From NCBI RefSeq assembly GCF_900115495.1, contig NZ_FOWR01000025.1, positions 1 to 64,000 of the forward strand: a stretch of 64,000 nt of DNA, written 5' to 3'. Both the position numbers and the translations under genes were made by a program. Within the stretch, counting starts at the first letter, position 1, and each line of letters begins with the position of its first letter. The notes beneath the pieces are model-generated. The model saw only the letters and a program-made list of their open reading frames with translations. It was not told the DNA's origin and made no database searches. Positions 1 to 10,700 of the stretch are shown one piece after another. Source of the stretch: Enterovibrio norvegicus DSM 15893 (GTDB lineage Bacteria; Pseudomonadota; Gammaproteobacteria; Enterobacterales; Vibrionaceae).

Positions 1-22
1 GGAGAGGACATATCCAAGAGCA

Positions 23-61
23 GTAAAGAAAAGGCCCAGTCGCTATGCGACCAGGCCTTCT
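23..61 (-). terminator. Intrinsic terminator of the lap operon
   Basis: A hairpin with arms AAGGCC and GTCGC pairs across a three-base loop, with a small CA/CA internal loop. Read on the minus strand it is followed by a T-rich run (TTTTCTTT). It lies about 60 bases past the lapD stop, so it most likely ends the lap transcript. Confidence 0.65.
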
Positions 62-122
62 AGAAGGCGTAATTCAGCTTAATTCACATGCATTACGCAC
101 TGAGCGGGCTTTTTTGTGTCTG

Positions 123-2057
123 TTATCTCTGAGGCTGAAGCTCGTCTTCGATGATCGGTGTTGGTGGATGAATAAAACCTTGGTAAGCATGAATGAGCAT
201 AGGATCAAGCCGTTCCAGCAATGCTGTGTTTTTCACCCCCGTGGCAATCACCGTGATGTTGAGTGATTCAGCAATGTTTGCCAACGTGATGGTGAAAAGC
301 TGGTTAGTGCTGCTTTGTGTTTGGGTAAATGCTTGATCGAGCTTAACGTAATGTGGCTTTATCGCGGCGAGGTATTCGACGCTCTCTAAGTATCGACCAA
401 AGTGATCGATGCCGATTGACACCCCACAGGCTTTCATTTTCTTCGAAAACAATAAGCACGCATTGAGGTCTGCACGCGCACTTGCTTCACTGATTTCAAA
501 GTGAAGATACTCTGAAGGCAATGTATTGCGAACAACGTTGCACAGCCAATCAATGAACGCACCATCACGAAGGCTTGTGGTTGATAGGTTGAGGGCAACT
601 TTCCCTTGAATTGGACGCTGGTGATGCTGTTGTATCAGGGTTTCAATAATGGCGCGGTCGAGGTCTGCCCCTTTTGAGAAGAAATTGATATAAGGCATGA
701 TGCGCCCAGCAGAATGCCATGTGTGCTCAATCAAGGTCTGAGTAAACACTTCGCGATGGAAAATACTCGCGCTTTCTCCCAGCGTATAGACGGGTTGAGA
801 TTTTAGCCTGAGTAAACGTTTGTCGATGGCCTCAGACAACAGTTCTCGCCACGCTTCTCGCGCAATGACATGCTCATTGGTGCCTTGATGAAAAATAAAA
901 ACCTCATTTTTCTCAATGGCGTGCTGAAGTGCGTTGTCGGCAAATGACAGCATGTCCGAGCTAGATTTTCCGTGCGCATGCACAACCCCAATATGCACGT
1001 CCTTATTGGCGGAAAACCCTGCCATCACAGCTTCATTGTTCAGTGCACTGATAACAGCATGTAGCACTTTACGACTTTCCTCGTCGTTATATTCAGGCAG
1101 GAAAATGGCCAACTCTTTTTCACCAAAGCGGGCTAAGCACGCATTGCTGTCTTGAATCGCGACATCTTGCAATGAATGTGAAAGCAGTCTCCATGTCTCG
1201 TCTCTGACGGAGTACCCATATTGTCGGTATACATGCTCAAGCCAATCAACTTGGATGATAAACACCGCGCCTTGGGTATCTTCGCCTTCATCCATCCAAC
1301 TGTTTAGTTGATGGATAAAATACTGCTTGTTATAAAGCCCTGACACGGCATCAAACATCATGCTCTTACGCAATCGCTTTAATTCACTGTTACTTGATTG
1401 CAGCAAGCGTTGGGCGTGTCGGCCAAAATACTCCATCGCATGATCAAGGGTTGCAATGCCTGAACGCTTTGAGGTTTTAAGAGGGAGGAAGCCATTGTCA
1501 GACATCGCGGTCAGTGTTTGTGCTACGTCGCGAATGGCGCGACGTTGTCGACCCATGAAAAAGGCGGCGATTGAGAAGGTAATAAACAAGTATACGGCGT
1601 GTATGCCCAGTGTTTTGATGGCATGGAGCCACGCGATTTGTGTTTCTTTATTGGGCGCCACAGTGATCGCTAATGAGGCAATAGGGATACCTTCATGCCG
1701 TAAATCAACCTGCCTTTCTATGGGCGAAATAGTCGCAAAAGAAAGCGACGATGTGGGTGTGTTGACTGTCTCCCCTGACCATGTCGCTTGTTCTGATGTT
1801 ATTAAGTCAACCAAGGTGAGGGATTTTACGTGGGGGGTTAATGAGGCTTCAACGATACGGACAATCGCGTCCCTGTCATTGTGTGAGATAAACACGGGAA
1901 GTGTACTCGAAAGCTGAGAGGAGAGGTCGTCAGCGTACTGTACTAACTGATTTTGCTGCTGCTGTACATTCCAATGGAGCTGAAGAGAGAAAGAGAAGAG
2001 CAGTGCAAGGGTAGTCAGTGTGAATGCCAAAAAAAGAGAAAAGCGATTCGCAATCAT
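123..2057 (-). CDS. lapD: LapD-type c-di-GMP receptor, inner membrane
   Basis: This 644-residue protein has the LapD layout. There is a TM helix at about residues 8-28, a periplasmic LapD/MoxY-like domain, a second TM helix near 148-168, a HAMP-like linker, then GGDEF and EAL domains. Both catalytic motifs are degenerate: the GGDEF site reads RFGEKEL (near residue 312) and the EAL site reads HREVF (near 435). A receptor rather than an enzyme is therefore expected. In the known Pseudomonas system, c-di-GMP-bound LapD sequesters the periplasmic protease LapG, so the adhesin stays on the surface. It is the last gene of the adhesin operon, 71 bases after the OmpA-like gene, and fits that role. 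No lapG is visible in the window. The function is inferred from architecture and context; the domain call is strong. Confidence 0.88.
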   Translation of the reverse strand: MIANRFSLFLAFTLTTLALLFSFSLQLHWNVQQQQNQLVQYADDLSSQLSSTLPVFISHNDRDAIVRIVEASLTPHVKSLTLVDLITSEQATWSGETVNTPTSSLSFATISPIERQVDLRHEGIPIASLAITVAPNKETQIAWLHAIKTLGIHAVYLFITFSIAAFFMGRQRRAIRDVAQTLTAMSDNGFLPLKTSKRSGIATLDHAMEYFGRHAQRLLQSSNSELKRLRKSMMFDAVSGLYNKQYFIHQLNSWMDEGEDTQGAVFIIQVDWLEHVYRQYGYSVRDETWRLLSHSLQDVAIQDSNACLARFGEKELAIFLPEYNDEESRKVLHAVISALNNEAVMAGFSANKDVHIGVVHAHGKSSSDMLSFADNALQHAIEKNEVFIFHQGTNEHVIAREAWRELLSEAIDKRLLRLKSQPVYTLGESASIFHREVFTQTLIEHTWHSAGRIMPYINFFSKGADLDRAIIETLIQQHHQRPIQGKVALNLSTTSLRDGAFIDWLCNVVRNTLPSEYLHFEISEASARADLNACLLFSKKMKACGVSIGIDHFGRYLESVEYLAAIKPHYVKLDQAFTQTQSSTNQLFTITLANIAESLNITVIATGVKNTALLERLDPMLIHAYQGFIHPPTPIIEDELQPQR

Positions 2058-2128
2058 AGTCGATATGGTTTCTGTCTAATGGACGAAAAAGACGCCAACC
2101 TCATCGGTTAATGAGATTGGCTTTGTAT

Positions 2129-2722
2129 TTATTCTGACGTGAAAATGGTCCATCGCATGTCAGTGGTGCTGTAGCTTCCGCTTAGCGTTGCCATGACGCG
2201 ACGGTTGGTTTCGTGTGCGAAATCAGAATTATCGTCAATCAATGGCTCCGTATCGCCATAGCCAACTGCTTCAACACGGGATGCTGAGATGCCAAAATCA
2301 CTCACCAATGCTTGGGCAACGGCATCTGCGCGTTGCTGTGACAACACCAAATTATGAGCAGAGCTGCCCACTTTGCTCGCATGGCCTTCGATGGTGACAG
2401 TGGCCTCTTTTTGTTCTTCCATAAACGCCACCAATTGCTCCAATTTCGCATAATAGCGAGGAAGTAAATCTGCGGAGTTATTTGGGAATTTCACATCAAG
2501 TTTGAAGCTTTGTTTGACGCTTTTGTCTTTCGGGCAACCATCGTTATTTACCGCTGCGCCGATAAGGGTTTCAACACACTTTTCGCGTGCTTTGATAACA
2601 CCATCAAAATCGAGATCACGCAGATCATTTTCTTGAGGTGACACATCTTGCATGGTGATGACGTCTTGTGGTGCACAGCCAGCCAGTAGAATAAAAGGAA
2701 GTAATGCAGCGTAGGTTTTCAT
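2129..2722 (-). CDS. OmpA-family lipoprotein of the lap locus
   Basis: This is a 197-residue protein with a lipoprotein signal (lipobox LLAGC, lipidated Cys near residue 16). A short acidic DLDFDGV...DGCP segment follows, resembling a thrombospondin type 3 calcium loop. Residues about 85-180 form an OmpA C-terminal peptidoglycan-binding domain, with GHASKVGS, QQRADAV, GYGDTEP and NRRV motifs. It probably anchors the outer membrane to peptidoglycan near the adhesin export channel. Its ATG overlaps the lapE stop by one base (TAATG), and a GGAGG ribosome site lies just upstream, which implies translational coupling. Similar lipoproteins accompany type I adhesin exporters in other gammaproteobacteria; its precise role is not established here. 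Confidence 0.85.
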   Translation of the reverse strand: MKTYAALLPFILLAGCAPQDVITMQDVSPQENDLRDLDFDGVIKAREKCVETLIGAAVNNDGCPKDKSVKQSFKLDVKFPNNSADLLPRYYAKLEQLVAFMEEQKEATVTIEGHASKVGSSAHNLVLSQQRADAVAQALVSDFGISASRVEAVGYGDTEPLIDDNSDFAHETNRRVMATLSGSYSTTDMRWTIFTSE

Positions 2723-4128
2723 TATTGAACGCCTCCTTGGTAGCGGTCTTCACCTAACCAAACGTCGGGGGTTGTAACGCGAAGGGATTGAAGCAGTTGT
2801 CCTGTGGCATTGAGCAGTCGGTACTGAGCAATGAGATCATCATATTCTGCAGTCAGGTATTCTCTTCGTGCTTGGAAAAGCTCATTCTCAGCATCCAATA
2901 CATCGATCAAAGTACGCTGGCCAAGCTTGAATTGGTCCTCATAGGCATTGCGTGTTTCGATTGCTGATTCAACATGTTGGCGAAGATACGTCATTTGCTG
3001 AGCGAGAAAATCTCGTGCATTCCACGCTAACGTCGTACCTTCAACAATGTCACGATAGACCTCTTGCTGAATGGCTTTAGATTCGTGGATGTTGTAAGCC
3101 GCTTCACGTTCTCGTGCGCGATCGGCACCTCCAGAGAACAAGTTGTAGCTCACACGCACCATGGCAAGTACTTCATCGTTGTTGCCGCCTACATCCACGC
3201 CGCCAGTCGCGCTGGTTCCGTCCGTGCCATCTAGGTTGTCATCCCAACCGGCTGAGAGATCAAACGTCACTTGCGGGTAGTAATTGCCCTGAGCTGAATC
3301 CCGTTGTGCGGTTGCGGCGTTAATGTCGTTGCCTGCCACTTTCAGTGTTGGGTGATAGGCGGTAGAGGTATCGAGCGCCTGCTCAAGACTGTCAGGAAGT
3401 AATGCTTTGTCTGGGACAGGAATACGCGAATTCTGAGGCGCGACATTGACGAGCTTCTTATACGTGATGTGCGCATCGGAAAGGTTGTTCTTTGATGAAA
3501 TTAGGTTTGAATGGGCACGGGCAAGGCGGCCCGTGACTTGAGAGAGATCGGCGGTTGAGCCGAGCCCAGAATCTGTCTTTTGCTTCACGGCATCATAAAT
3601 AGCCTGGTGGCTATCAAGGTTACGTTGGGACAACACGACAATTTTATCGGCGCGCAAATACTCAAGATATGCGCGTGATACTTCTAAGGCGATGTCTTCA
3701 GCAGAGGCAAAAAGCGCCCATTGGTCCGCGCTTGCCTCGAACTCTGTTCGGTTGATTTCATTGGCCGTTTGAAAGCCATTAAAGATCACTTGGCGAAGTG
3801 AAAGGCCAATCTCACGACGTGTCAGTTCTTTGTCGTCTTCGATGTTTGCATTTAAACCATCACGGCGTGTTGATGGGCTGTCAGTCCATTCTCTGCCTAG
3901 CCCGGCATCAAAATCGATGCTTGGGTAGTAACCAGATTCTGCCTGATTCACTTGCTCTTCTGAGGCTTTGAATCGATGAAAGGCTTGTCGAATGGTAGGG
4001 TGTGTATCCAACGCCGTTGCAACAGCTTGTTCAAGTGATTGTGCAACGGATGTTGAAGGGAGCAATACAGCTGCCACTGCCAACGCAGCCACGCTCCTTT
4101 TTAATGACAGACTGACGCTGTTCTTCAT
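2722..4128 (-). CDS. lapE: TolC-family outer membrane channel for adhesin export
   Basis: This is an outer membrane efflux protein of about 468 residues with a cleavable signal peptide (cut near ...STSVAQS). It has two TolC/OEP repeats of coiled-coil and strand segments, and ends with a typical YRLLNATGQLL segment. It should provide the outer membrane duct of the type I exporter formed with LapB and LapC. I chose the ATG at 4128 because an AAGGAG site lies just upstream and the protein then begins directly with the signal peptide; a start at 4155 would add nine residues and overlap the lapC stop. It is the third transport gene in the operon. The family call is secure; the assignment to adhesin export rests on the locus. 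Confidence 0.88.
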   Translation of the reverse strand: MKNSVSLSLKRSVAALAVAAVLLPSTSVAQSLEQAVATALDTHPTIRQAFHRFKASEEQVNQAESGYYPSIDFDAGLGREWTDSPSTRRDGLNANIEDDKELTRREIGLSLRQVIFNGFQTANEINRTEFEASADQWALFASAEDIALEVSRAYLEYLRADKIVVLSQRNLDSHQAIYDAVKQKTDSGLGSTADLSQVTGRLARAHSNLISSKNNLSDAHITYKKLVNVAPQNSRIPVPDKALLPDSLEQALDTSTAYHPTLKVAGNDINAATAQRDSAQGNYYPQVTFDLSAGWDDNLDGTDGTSATGGVDVGGNNDEVLAMVRVSYNLFSGGADRAREREAAYNIHESKAIQQEVYRDIVEGTTLAWNARDFLAQQMTYLRQHVESAIETRNAYEDQFKLGQRTLIDVLDAENELFQARREYLTAEYDDLIAQYRLLNATGQLLQSLRVTTPDVWLGEDRYQGGVQ

Positions 4129-4151
4129 GGGTCTCTCCTTGATTTTTATCA

Positions 4152-5534
4152 TCAACGCTCTCTAAGCGCTGATTCTTTTGCTCTGAGTATCGGGTTAAGC
4201 AAGTACTCAAGTACGGTTCGCTTCCCTGTAATAATGTCGACGGAAGTCAGCATGCCTGGAATGATCGGGAGCTCGTCGCCATCATTTTTGGTGAGATTGG
4301 ATTTTTCGGTGCGGATTCTGACGAGATAGAAGCTATTCCCTTCCTCGTCTTGCGTGGTGTCTGCACTGATGTGTTCAAGCTCGCCATTGAGACCGCCATA
4401 ACGGGTAAAATCATAGGCGCTGACTTTGACCACCGAGGGCAACCCGGGATGGAGGAATGCGATGTCTTTCGGTGATATTTTGGCTTCAATCAACAATTGG
4501 TCTTCAGCAGGAACAATCTCGATCAAGTCGATGCCCGGCTGGACGACACCACCGAGTGTGTTGATGTGGATGGTTTTAATGGTGCCGGTAACTGGGGATG
4601 TAATGACTGCTTTATCCACTTTATCCTGCGAACCGACTTGTGCTTGTGTGAGTCGAGATAAGCGGGTTTCTAACTCACTCATTTTCTCGCGCGTGTCGTT
4701 ACTAAATGCCAATACTGCTTCTCGGCGCTTCAGTATTGCTTCATCCACTATGGCTTTTAGCTTCGGTTGCATGAGTTTGAGTGAATCAAGCTCACCTTTT
4801 ATGTCATTCACTTGTCGTTCGAGACGAAGTAGGTCGACTTCAGAGACGATGCCACGTTTTGCCAGCGGGATGGTGATCTTCAACTCGCGGCTTATCAATC
4901 CGTAACTGTTCGATAGGGTGCGGAGCTTTGATTCAATTTCTCGGCTTTCTTGCTGTTTTTGCAAAATTTGGCGCGCCAAGATCTCCAGCTTGTTTTTCAC
5001 ATCCAACAAGCGACCTTGGTATTCTAATTCCTGACGAGCAACCAGTTCTGGTTCAGCGGCAATGAGGGTGTCAGGGAAGACTAACGGCTGAATGTTGATT
5101 TGCACTTTATCGTGCCAATTCGGCGCGTCGGGCGATAACGTAATGCTCTGCAGCTCTTCTCGCATCCGGATGATGTTGGCGCGGAGGCTGGCATCTTCTT
5201 CCTCTTGTTGTGCAAGGTCAGAGCGAAAGCGGGTATCGTCGATACGGGCGAGCGGTTCACCTTGCTGAACAAGCTGACCTTCAGAAACGTACATGGCTTG
5301 AAGAATGCCGCCATCCAAACTTTGAATGAGCTGCACTTGCGAGGAGGGGATGACCTTTCCTTCACCGCGTGTCATGCGATCTAGTGAAGCAAAGTTCGAC
5401 CAAACCAACATCACAGCAAAAAAGGCAAACACTCCCCAGATAACCATGCGATATCGAAGCGGTGCATCTGTCAGCATCGCGCCATACACATCGTCAGTCA
5501 TTTCGAGGTCATCGCGTTTTAACGCATTAGTCAT
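4152..5534 (-). CDS. lapC: Type I secretion membrane fusion protein (HlyD family)
   Basis: This 460-residue periplasmic adaptor has one N-terminal TM helix (about residues 30-50). A biotinyl-lipoyl half-motif, a long coiled coil (about 90-300), the second lipoyl half (VTGTIKTIHINTLGGVV) and the HlyD C-terminal beta domain follow. It bridges the ABC transporter LapB and the outer membrane channel LapE. The first eight bases of the gene overlap the end of lapB, and GGAGAG precedes the ATG, so the two are translationally coupled. Length and domain order match LapC/HlyD proteins of RTX adhesin exporters. Nothing unusual is visible. Confidence 0.92.
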   Translation of the reverse strand: MTNALKRDDLEMTDDVYGAMLTDAPLRYRMVIWGVFAFFAVMLVWSNFASLDRMTRGEGKVIPSSQVQLIQSLDGGILQAMYVSEGQLVQQGEPLARIDDTRFRSDLAQQEEEDASLRANIIRMREELQSITLSPDAPNWHDKVQINIQPLVFPDTLIAAEPELVARQELEYQGRLLDVKNKLEILARQILQKQQESREIESKLRTLSNSYGLISRELKITIPLAKRGIVSEVDLLRLERQVNDIKGELDSLKLMQPKLKAIVDEAILKRREAVLAFSNDTREKMSELETRLSRLTQAQVGSQDKVDKAVITSPVTGTIKTIHINTLGGVVQPGIDLIEIVPAEDQLLIEAKISPKDIAFLHPGLPSVVKVSAYDFTRYGGLNGELEHISADTTQDEEGNSFYLVRIRTEKSNLTKNDGDELPIIPGMLTSVDIITGKRTVLEYLLNPILRAKESALRER

Positions 5535-7707
5535 TTTTCTCTCCAGCGTTACTGCTATTTAAACGCGCGAGAACCTTGTCGCGTGGGCCATCCATCACGA
5601 CGCGACCTTTATCCATGACAATGACGCGATCCACGAGTTGGAGCAGCGCCATCTTGTGCGTGATCATCACCAAAGTGCGCTCTTTTGCGGCGAACTTCAT
5701 TGAATGAATAAATTGATTTTCCGCGTGAGCATCTAAACTTGCGGTGGGCTCATCCATGATCAAAAGGGGTGGGTCGTTCAGTAGTGCTCGTGCCAGTGCC
5801 ACGGATTGTCGTTGTCCGCGAGATAAGGCCTCACCGCGCTCGCCAACTTGTTTGTCTAAGCCTTCACTGTCTTGTGACGTGAAAATGCCGACACCAGAGA
5901 GTTGGGTTGCTCGGATTAATTGGTGCTCTGTTACCTGACGCGTGCCAAACATAATATTTTCACGAATAGTACCGTGAAAAAGCGTGACATCTTGCGCCAG
6001 ATAACCCACGTTGCGGCGCAGATCTGCTGGGTGTATTTGCTTTGCATCGACGCCATCAAAACGTAGGCTGCCTTGTGATGGTTGGTAGAGGCCTGCAAGC
6101 ATTCGAATGAGCGTACTTTTACCTGTTCCGTTTTTGCCCAAGATGGCAACTTTTTCTCCGGCTTTTATGGTGAAGCTGGTGGCGTGAAGGGCATGTTTTT
6201 CAGTTTCTGGGTAAAGAAAGCTGACGTTGTCGGCATAAATGTCACCGTTTAATCGCTTACGACTAATCAAATGCCCTTTTTCCGCAAATTCGTCTTCTTG
6301 TTCCATCATGGCATTGAGTTGACGCATGCCTGATTGTGTCTGATTCCAGCGGCTCATTAACCCGGCCAGTTGTGCCATGGGTGACACGGCACGGCTTGAG
6401 AGCATCACCGCTGCGATGATTCCGCCCATGGTAATGGCTGCATCAGCAACACGATAAACACCAAACACGACGACGGCTACGGAGGTTACTTGCACGATAA
6501 ACGCGGCAAAGTAGGACACCGAATTGGTGATTTTTTTTACCTTTAGGTTCCAGTTAGCGGTGTGTGCCGTCATCTGTTGCCAGCTTTTTTGAACGATACC
6601 TTCGGCCACGTTCGCTTTAATGCTTTCCATCGCCGAGAGGCTTTCGATCAAATGACCATGTTTTTGACTTGCGTACTTATTGGACTCTTCAATGGCCGCT
6701 TTAAGTCGAGGCTGGACGAGTAAGGCGTACCCGATAATGGCAATACCTGCGACGACAGGCACTATCGCAAGATCGCCTGCAACCAAGTAGATAATAAAAA
6801 TGAAGAAAGCTGCAAAAGGCAGATCAACCAAGGTCGTGATAGTGGCAGATGTCAACATGTCACGAATACCATCGAACTCGCCAAGCTGCTTCGCCATGCC
6901 CCCGACGCTCTTGGCTCTTTTTTCTAGCGGTATACCCATTAAGCGTGCGAACAGTCTCGAGGACACAATGATGTCGACTTTTTTTCCCGCCACATCAATC
7001 AAGTAGGAGCGCATTTTCTTCATTAGAAAATCAAAGCTGAACGCGATAAGTGCGCCTGATGCAAGTACCCACAAGGATTCAAAAGCCAAGTTAGGCAGGA
7101 CTTTGTCATAGACATTCATGACAAAAAGTGGAGAAACCAGGGCGAACAGATTGACCAATATCGACGCGATGATTGCATCACGGTAGATAGGAGAGGCATC
7201 TTTTACTGTCTGCCAAAACCAATGAATTTTGGTGTCATGAAGATGAAGGTCGACACTGTTATCGCCTCGGTATTGGCGCTTAACCAAAAACGCATAACCG
7301 ACATACATGGCTTCGAGTTCAGCCAAGGATATCTCTTCTTCACCGCCGGTTTCAGACGTTTGGATCAGAGCGAGCCCTTTGTCTTCATCAAGGTGGCGAA
7401 GAATGCAGGATTTTTCGTTATTCAAAAGAAGTATGCAAGGCAGCAAAAGCTTTGGAATAGCATGTAACTGCCGACGAGATAGCTTTGCGGTCAATCCAGC
7501 GCGCGCTGCTGCTTGCGGAAATAAATCCGGTTTGAGCAACGCGTCAGTCATTGGTAAACCAGCCGTTAAGGCATCGCCAGAGCACGGTGAACCATAGTGT
7601 TCGGTGAGTAATACCAAACAATCTAACAACGGGTCGTCAACCGCCTGTGTAGCTGCACTAATGCGCCACTGCGACGGTTTGCGTTCGGCGATACTGACTT
7701 CGGTCAC
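5527..7707 (-). CDS. lapB: Type I secretion ABC transporter with C39-like domain
   Basis: This 726-residue exporter ATPase has an N-terminal C39-peptidase-like domain (about 1-140), a six-helix ABC transmembrane domain (about 165-440) and a nucleotide-binding domain. The last has Walker A GKNGTGKST, signature LSRGQRQ and Walker B LLIMDEP. The C39-like domain keeps a Cys (C30), but the region where a catalytic His is expected reads EKSCIL, so it is probably a non-proteolytic docking domain. That fits cargo lacking a double-glycine leader. The start is GTG at 7707, preceded by AGAGAG. It lies 80 bases after the adhesin gene and behind a hairpin that may reduce read-through. It is expected to energise secretion of the adhesin. 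Confidence 0.92.
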   Translation of the reverse strand: MTEVSIAERKPSQWRISAATQAVDDPLLDCLVLLTEHYGSPCSGDALTAGLPMTDALLKPDLFPQAAARAGLTAKLSRRQLHAIPKLLLPCILLLNNEKSCILRHLDEDKGLALIQTSETGGEEEISLAELEAMYVGYAFLVKRQYRGDNSVDLHLHDTKIHWFWQTVKDASPIYRDAIIASILVNLFALVSPLFVMNVYDKVLPNLAFESLWVLASGALIAFSFDFLMKKMRSYLIDVAGKKVDIIVSSRLFARLMGIPLEKRAKSVGGMAKQLGEFDGIRDMLTSATITTLVDLPFAAFFIFIIYLVAGDLAIVPVVAGIAIIGYALLVQPRLKAAIEESNKYASQKHGHLIESLSAMESIKANVAEGIVQKSWQQMTAHTANWNLKVKKITNSVSYFAAFIVQVTSVAVVVFGVYRVADAAITMGGIIAAVMLSSRAVSPMAQLAGLMSRWNQTQSGMRQLNAMMEQEDEFAEKGHLISRKRLNGDIYADNVSFLYPETEKHALHATSFTIKAGEKVAILGKNGTGKSTLIRMLAGLYQPSQGSLRFDGVDAKQIHPADLRRNVGYLAQDVTLFHGTIRENIMFGTRQVTEHQLIRATQLSGVGIFTSQDSEGLDKQVGERGEALSRGQRQSVALARALLNDPPLLIMDEPTASLDAHAENQFIHSMKFAAKERTLVMITHKMALLQLVDRVIVMDKGRVVMDGPRDKVLARLNSSNAGEKND

Positions 7708-7748
7708 CTAGTTCTCTCTATAAATAATTAAAAACACACACGCATCAA

Positions 7749-7783
7749 AACGAAAAGGGCATGACCAAATGGCCAGTGCCCTA
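7749..7783 (-). terminator. Hairpin between adhesin and lapB, probable partial terminator
   Basis: On the minus strand, GGGCA and TGGCC pair with GGTCA and TGCCC around an ATTT loop, followed by TTTTCGTTTT. It lies directly after the adhesin stop codon and before lapB. It could attenuate transcription so that transporter genes are made at lower levels than the adhesin. Confidence 0.6.
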
Positions 7784-7787
7784 GACG

Positions 7788-10700
7788 TTATTCGTTTTCA
7801 AAATCAATAGTTACAGTTGGTGCATTGACCCCTGCATATCCATCGCTGTCTGTAATTGTGAGCTTAGCTTCTTCTCCATTAATGATGGTATTGACAACGA
7901 TCCCCCCATCAACGGATGGGTCTAGCCCTTCATTGTCCACTTGTGATTGACTTTTTTTCTGTAGAACAATGTGTTGAGTGACATTGCCATCACTGTCATT
8001 TTCTACACCCGTGACGTTAATGGATAACTTAAGCTGGCCATGCTCGTCATAGCCTACTGATAAATTATCTAGGTCACCATTTGATACAGAAACGAGGTCT
8101 GATAAATCTAATTTATCTTCATTGACATTAAAATCACCAATGAAGTCAGTGATATGGTCGTATCCGTTGACAGTGCCGAGGTTGACTAAGTCTTCTTTCA
8201 TCCAAAGGAATGTATCTGCCCCCGCACCGCCTTCAAGCGTGTCTCCTGATTCTCCATTTGCACTAAGGCCTGAACTACGGTGCCCGTTGGCGCCACCTCT
8301 AATGATGTCAGCGCCTGCGCCACCAATGATGTTGTCATTCCCTAAGTCACCAAACAGGTAGGCTCCTTCATTTGCGTCGTACGGGTTTTCGAGCTCGAGT
8401 TCAAAGCTGCCGTACTTACCAGAGTCATGGTTTAGCAGTCCTTCCTGATGGGCGGTGACTAAATAGCCGGCGTCTTCAAAAAGTTCTTTGGTATAAGGCT
8501 CATCATCCCGATTCAACCCGCCTGTTTTTAATATGGCATTGATGTTTGCGTTGATGGCGTCATCGCCACCAAATCCTGAAACGACCATTTTATCTTGAGG
8601 ATTAGGATTAGGGGTTAGGGTTGCGTCCTTACCAACAATATCGATATGAACTGTCGCAGAGTCAGTGTCACCTTTTTCATCTTGGATGGTGTATTCGAAG
8701 TCAAAGTCTTGCTGCTCGCCAGCCTTGAGGTTGTCACCTTGATCAGCGGCTTCGAAAGTGAATCGGCCGTCTTTCCAAATGGTCAACGAGCCTTCGTTAA
8801 AGTCAACCGTCGCTTTGCCATCGTCAGTAAACGTCAATGCTTCGCCATTTACTTCGGTGATCGAGAAGGCATGGCCTTCAGGGTCCGAGTCATTGTCGAA
8901 TAGTGAGCCGCTGATAGTATCGGCATCTGAATTATCGGGTGTTAAACCTTCTTCAACGATGAAGGCGTCGTTCAGAATGGTAATTTCAGTAATGACAAAA
9001 TCAGACGCATCGCCACTGGTTTGTGATTCACCGTCTTTTGTTCGTGGAAGGGCTTCAAACACAACATAAGAAAACGGCGTGTTTGAGAAGATGGTAAATG
9101 TCCCTTTGTCACCTGAATCTAACGAGAATGATTGGGTCTTGATGAGATTGCCATCGGCATCGTAAAGCTTATATTGACCGACTTCAGTACCATTCTCTTC
9201 GGCAAACAACCGCGAAACACCAAACGCTAATGCCTTAATAGGATTGGTTAAATCAATGCGCAAAGCTTCGGACGAGTCTGTCTCATGGTCGTATTCCACT
9301 TGATAAGGAACATTTCCCGCGCCATCACCACGCGCATTGTCAGCCACACCCATACCGTATTTGTTGTCTAGGTGCTTGGAATTTTCGGTTACTGTATCCC
9401 CAGCCCCGCTTAGTGAGCCATCGGCATTAAAGGCTTCCCCTTTTTTGAATGCTTTGACGGTGAAAAAGCCATTGCCGTCCAGGTTTGCCCACCCATCCGT
9501 TTTGGATGTGGTGAACAACACGTCATCCCCATCGTCATTGGCATTCACTTCATTAACGTAGATATGAATATTTGCCGACTCGAGAGATTTATTTGTACCG
9601 TCGGTGGCGAAGTATTCAATCTGAACGGGGCCATTGTAGTCAGGGCTTGGTTGGAAAGTGATGCCGTTTTGCCCCAATGCTAAAGAGCCGGCATCGCTTG
9701 GCACTAATACAAAGCTGCTTAGATCATCTTTATTCCAAACACTGACTGTGTCCCCAGTATCTGGGTCGGTGTCGTTTTTGGTGATGTCAGTGAAAGCAAT
9801 GAAAATACCATCAGCATCACTGTTGTTGACCCAATAGGGATGGGGGCCACCTACTTCAATGTTACCTTCGTCATAATCGTCTTTAGCGACAGGTGGGTTG
9901 TCCTTATCGATGACTGTTGAGGATACTGTTGCGCTTCCTTCAACGATCTTTCCTGATAGGTCTTCGATCCCCTGAGCGACACTTTCGAAGCTTTCACTGG
10001 TCACTTGGGTGATGTTACCAACGATGGTTTCCAATCCCTCAACGTGCGCGTCATTATTGACGGTCAACGAGATCGTTTGAAGCTCTGTTCCTGCTTCAAA
10101 TACGTAGCTGTTATTGAGGTTGTTGGTTGAGGAGAAATCATCGAGCGATAGCTGCCCGTCGCGGCCTAAAGACCAATCAACGTTAACTGAAACAGTCTGT
10201 CCTGCTTCCAATTGTACTTTGTCACCGTTTTCATCAACCAGTGACAAGGTGAACTCGAGAGTGGGCTCTCCTTCTTCGTTTACTTGTGTTTGTGCTGCTG
10301 TAAAAGTAACGAAGAATGATTCTGTAGAACTTGAGGCATCTTCATCCTCGATGACATGCGTAACATCGCCAGAGGTAACGACATTTTCATAATTGTTGAC
10401 GATCTTTCCTTGCACATCGCCCAGCGAAATGGAGACAGTTTCGCCACTGTCTTTGAAGTTGTCATCGGTCGCCGTTATGTCAAAAGGTTTGCCCAGAACA
10501 ACGGAACCATTTTTGGCGATGCCAGACGTTTCGATATCGCTGTTGTTGCTGTGATTCAAATCAGCGCCTTCAGAGATGGTGACTATTACTTTTCCGCGAT
10601 TCGCATCGGAGAGCGTTACGTTCCCGCTATCATCAATGTCTGCAAGGATTTCACCGCTAGGCGCAACAGGGAGCGCGATGTACTGAATGGTATCGCTTTC

